Assembly: GCF_008831285.2 (NCBI RefSeq)
Contig: NC_045142.1
Span: 26,425,876-26,489,875, forward strand
Source: Nymphaea colorata
Lineage: Eukaryota > Streptophyta > Magnoliopsida > Nymphaeales > Nymphaeaceae
Length of the DNA stretch: 64,000 nt
Direction: 5' to 3'
The position numbers were made by a program, and so were the translations under genes. Below the pieces are notes generated by a model. It did no database searches. It saw only the letters and a program-made list of their open reading frames with translations, and was not told the DNA's origin. Shown in pieces: positions 61,073 through 64,000 of the stretch. Within the stretch, counting starts at the first letter, position 1. Each line of letters opens with the position of its first letter.

Positions 61073-61664
61073 CAAAAAGCGCTCTCACTCTCCTGGATCT
61101 AATTTTCTGTGTATTTAGTAGCCGGTCCGATTCTAAATTTCTAATCCATCCAGTTCTTATCAAAAACTCATGAAAACCAACTAATAATGTCGTGTTTTCA
61201 AGTGTACATCTGTGTGCAATATTGGGTAAAATCAACTCGAGTTGGTTGCCAATTGAAATCAAGATTTTGATGCAAGTTCTTGAATGAGGTAAAACAAAGC
61301 ACTTATGAGAAAACTAAGCCGGCAATGTCCAGAAAGAGAATTTAATTTTATACGATTTAGTTGAAAAGTTGCAGGATGAATATTTCAAATGTTCTTCATG
61401 GTAGCAAGCGAAATGGTATACGTTTAAATTTTGTTTTGGAGAACAACTTTTAAAAGCATTTATAATTCAAATGGATTGTATTCTATTTGGGAAATGCACC
61501 CGAGCCAAAAGACTTAGTCGCTTGCAGGCATCATATGATCCGGAAGCTAGTAAAACACCCCCCACCCCCACCCCCCAAAAAAAAAAAATCCCGCCCCCCC
61601 TGATTGAAAAAGAAGAAGAAGAAGAAGAAGAGTATGGGCTTTTGTCTGCTTGACCCATGGAATC
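61073..61664. other. Gene-free stretch with C-rich tract
   Basis: A pyrimidine-biased tract (CACCCCCACCCCC, then an A-run and CCGCCCCCCC) at about 61557-61600, followed by (GAA)n at 61611-61631. Nothing coding. Confidence 0.55.
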
Positions 61665-61855
61665 TGGGCCGGAGTTAAGGGGGGCCTGGAGGGGCCCTGG
61701 CTCCTCCTCAAAAAGATATTAAAATTTTATATTTAAATTTTAAAAAATTTCACTTGTCCTATATAAAAATTTTAAAAAATGATATTTCGACTCATGTCAA
61801 AATTTAGAAACTTTAATTTGGCCCCCTTCGTAAAAAATTTCTAGTTTTGCCCTTG
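61665..61855 (-). mobile_element. Mutator-like MITE with perfect 9-bp target duplication
   Basis: 191 bp in reverse orientation relative to the other copies. The ends are TGGGCCGGAGTTAAGG and (reverse complement of the right end) CAAGGGCAAAACTAGAAATT. It is flanked by identical CATGGAATC at 61656-61664 and 61856-61864. The interior matches the family (TTTAAAAAATGATATTTCG, CAAAATTTAGAAACTTTAAT). Confidence 0.78.
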
Positions 61856-61889
61856 CATGGAATCAAACCGATGACTAGCCTCATACCAC

Positions 61890-62290
61890 TGTTAGATAGT
61901 GGCCCGGAGCCCTACCTTTCATCTTGTTACTGCAAGAGGGCCCACTTGCAATTACGAGATGAAATTGCAAAGAAACGAATTTCCAAAATTAAAAGATTTC
62001 ATTAAAACGAAATTGTTACCTTTTTACAAGCTTGCCAAAAATCCCTCTCGGATTCAAGAAATCCTAGGAGGTAGACTATAAAGTCCTAGCTCATGTTCAT
62101 TTGAAGTTAATCATCAGTAACCAAACGATGCCTCCCAGAAGCAACCTCGAAAATCTAACCTATCTTTTTTTTCATTCTTCTTCCCTTTTTTCTGTTGTTG
62201 TTGCATCTGCCACTTGAAGCATGCTTGTGGTGACCGAGGTACTAAGAAGAGGAGCATCACAGACAGTGTTCCACTATTGAAAATCCTTCA
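61890..62290 (+). mobile_element. Probable 5' LTR of a Copia retrotransposon
   Basis: Starts TGTTAGATAG and ends CCTTCA. It is directly followed by TTGGTATCACAGAGCA (62291-62306), which resembles the initiator-Met tRNA primer site TGGTATCAGAGC with two extra bases. The 3' LTR lies beyond the window, so the limits cannot be confirmed. Confidence 0.42.
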
Positions 62291-62763
62291 TTGGTATCAC
62301 AGAGCAGTTCTTCGAATCCAAAAATGACTTCTAGAGTGGAAGCCTCAGAACTGGCCAAGACCAAAAAACTCAATGGAACAAACTTCTATGCGTAGAAACA
62401 TAGAATCATGTTGGCCTTGACCTTGGAGAAGTTGATCACACCAATACTACGATGTATGTTTAGTTGCTCTTAGAATAGTACAATTCATATAAGATGAAAA
62501 AGTCAAACAGAATAGTTTGCCATATTAACAAGATGTTAGTACCTAGCTGTAGTGAGAAATATAATATCTGATAACATGCAGATATGCACCATCTTGAATA
62601 GTCTACCACCTTCTTGGAATATGGCAGTCACTACCCTGAGTTTTCAGTTTGACACTCTAACTTTAGAGAAACTCCCATATACAATTAGCTATTGAGCAAG
62701 AATGTCTCAAAAAAAAAATGATGTTGAACTTATGACAATTTAGGATAAACCACCTAGTAGCCA

Positions 62764-63817
62764 TAGGCCTGCACAACGAGTCGAGCCAACTCGGGCTGAC
62801 TCGAACTCGCTCGATTAAACTCGGCTCGAGCTTGACTCGTTTATAAACGAGTTGAGTTCGAGCTTATAATGATACTCGAATAAGTAAACGATTCGAGTTC
62901 GAGTTTTCAGAACTCGACTCGTTTATACTCGACTCGACTCATTTTTATAAAACGAGTTAAATTTTGAAAACCGATTCACCGGTTTAGGGTAAAAATTCAT
63001 CGGTTATATACTTTTTTCTTTCCCCCTTTCGAGTCTCTCTCTTCTGTCGACTCTACTATCCTCAGACCTCAGAGCTCTCCTCTCCACGACTCCACCGGTC
63101 CGCCGCACACCATCTCCACCGTCCGACATTCGGCATCTAACCACCAGCTGGTCCAGCTCCACCTTCCGGCCTGCCGAGTTCCGCCTGCGTTGCACCAGGT
63201 ATGTTCCCCTCTTTTTCATGCGCCCTTTCTTTGCCTCTCCCTCTCTTAAACTCTCGTGGTCTCTCTCTCAATTGTCCATGTTCTTCTACCGTAGTTGTAT
63301 TGGTTGCTGTTCGACCACTGCCGTTCGTTCAGCTCCACAACTGCCACCTTGCAGAAACGCTTGTCTCTGACTGTGATGTTTTAGGGATTTCATTTTCCCC
63401 AACATGAAACGCCTGTCTCTGACTGTTATTTTTTTAGGGCTTTCATTTTCCCCAACATGCAAGATCCATCTGAAGGCGTCTTCTCTTCTATCGCAGCAAC
63501 ATTGGAGCCGTCCGACCACCACCGCATTCCTCCAGTGTCCTTTGACTACCACCCCTCGTCCACCTGCACGATCTACGCCTTCCAGGTGCTCTGCGCCTCT
63601 CTCTCTCTCTCCCTGAATCTTAATCGAGCAAGAACTTTTGTGTACTCGAGTTAATCGAGTTAACCGAGTCGAGCTCGAGCTCGACTTTGTTAATCGAGTC
63701 GAGCTCGAGCTTGTGTTAGGCAGCTCAACTCGAGTTCGAGTCGAGCTCGAGCTCGTTGAGTCGAGTCGAGCTCGAGCTGGGCAAGCTTGAGCTCGACTCG
63801 GCTCGTGTGCAGCCCTA
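62764..63817. mobile_element. hAT-like element with internal cargo, nested in Copia gag (copy 4)
   Basis: 1054 bp. The left end is TAGGCCTGCACAACGAG; the reverse complement of the right end is TAGGGCTGCACACGAGCC. It is flanked by AGTAGCCA (62756-62763) and AGTAGTCA (63818-63825), 7 of 8 matching. TCGAG-rich arms (to about 62960 and from about 63640) enclose about 650 bp of different, CT-rich, non-repetitive DNA. No transposase is seen. Confidence 0.75.
63354..63458 (+). repeat. 52-bp tandem duplication in the hAT cargo
   Basis: Units start at 63354 and 63406 (GAAACGCYTGTCTCTGACTG) and end with CATTTTCCCCAACATG. They differ by a few substitutions. Confidence 0.8.
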
Positions 63818-64000
63818 AGTAGTCATGTGCATGTAAAACCAAAAAGAATTTAAAAGAGAAACAATGGCAAATATAAGAACAATTTTGCAGGTAATCAGAA
63901 AACACAAGGAACTGTGTTGAAATGCTACAAACGCGAAAAGCTTGGACACATTAAAAAAAATTGTTTGACAAAATTTCCAAACAAGAAGAACAACAATGGT

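Larger units (their letters stand above)
62324..64000 (+). pseudogene. Decayed Copia gag, interrupted by a hAT element
   Basis: Reading begins with the ATG at 62324. The Copia gag pattern KKLNGTNFYA is followed by TAG (62393-62395) where the family has Trp, then further stops. A later segment (about 62590-62700) reads ILNSLPPSWNMAV and LTLEKLPY, typical of the gag UBN2 region. After the 62764-63817 insertion the frame resumes. A zinc-knuckle-like stretch ends the window (CYKREKLGHIKKNC, 63923-63964), in which the second Cys of CX2CX4HX4C is Arg. Stops, frame breaks and the insertion show it is dead. Protease, integrase and RT would lie to the right. Confidence 0.75.

Noticed and set aside
1-64000. 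CRISPR arrays, operons, riboswitches, tRNA or rRNA genes
   Set aside because: Nothing with the required repeat spacing or secondary structure was seen by eye. The genome is plant nuclear, so prokaryotic systems are not expected. A tRNAscan run would be needed to exclude a tRNA firmly.

Overview
This is a piece of flowering-plant nuclear genome. The genes have GT-AG introns, the intergenic DNA is long and AT-rich with microsatellites, and every recognisable gene belongs to a plant family: importin-alpha, LLM-type B-GATA factors, GATL glycosyltransferase, P-class PPR and CSLD. I cannot place the species. The GATL gene, the small gene at 31.8 kb and the proline-rich gene are GC-rich, while the PPR, CSLD and importin genes are not.

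Layout. 1-4044 (+) holds the C-terminal half of an importin-alpha, with five exons visible. 8505-10795 (+) is a three-exon P-loop GTPase-like gene with a C-terminal membrane anchor. 15.9-16.5 kb and 20.1-20.7 kb (both -) are two tandem B-class GATA genes of the LLM type. The second is intact. The first has a stop codon in the exon homologous to the other's first exon. 29.1-29.6 kb (-) is a short proline-rich secreted protein. 31.8-32.2 kb (+) is a small basic protein of unknown function. 35.2-36.1 kb (-) is a broken FAR1-related (MULE transposase-derived) gene. 45.4-46.5 kb (-) is an intronless GATL glycosyltransferase. 51.6-53.8 kb (+) is an intronless organellar PPR gene. 55.0-59.0 kb (-) is a complete three-exon CSLD5-type cellulose synthase-like gene, convergent with the PPR gene. 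61.9-64.0 kb is the 5' end of a decayed Copia retrotransposon.

Mobile DNA dominates the rest. Reading repeat ends together with flanking duplications gave two families. One is a TCGAG-rich element with TAGGG-type ends and imperfect 8-bp target duplications (hAT-like); there are four copies, one of them nested in the Copia gag and carrying about 650 bp of unrelated sequence. The other is a 160-190 bp element with AGGGGCGGAGCCA-like ends and 9-bp target duplications (Mutator-like); there are about ten copies, three with recognisable duplications.

The genes do not form an operon or pathway. Three of them (proline-rich protein, GATL, CSLD) act on the cell wall, but they are 10-30 kb apart and I see no evidence that this is more than coincidence. 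I found no clear novel multi-gene system. The most interesting items are the decayed/intact GATA pair, the nested hAT with cargo, the overlapping upstream ORF at the PPR start, and the unassigned membrane-anchored P-loop protein.
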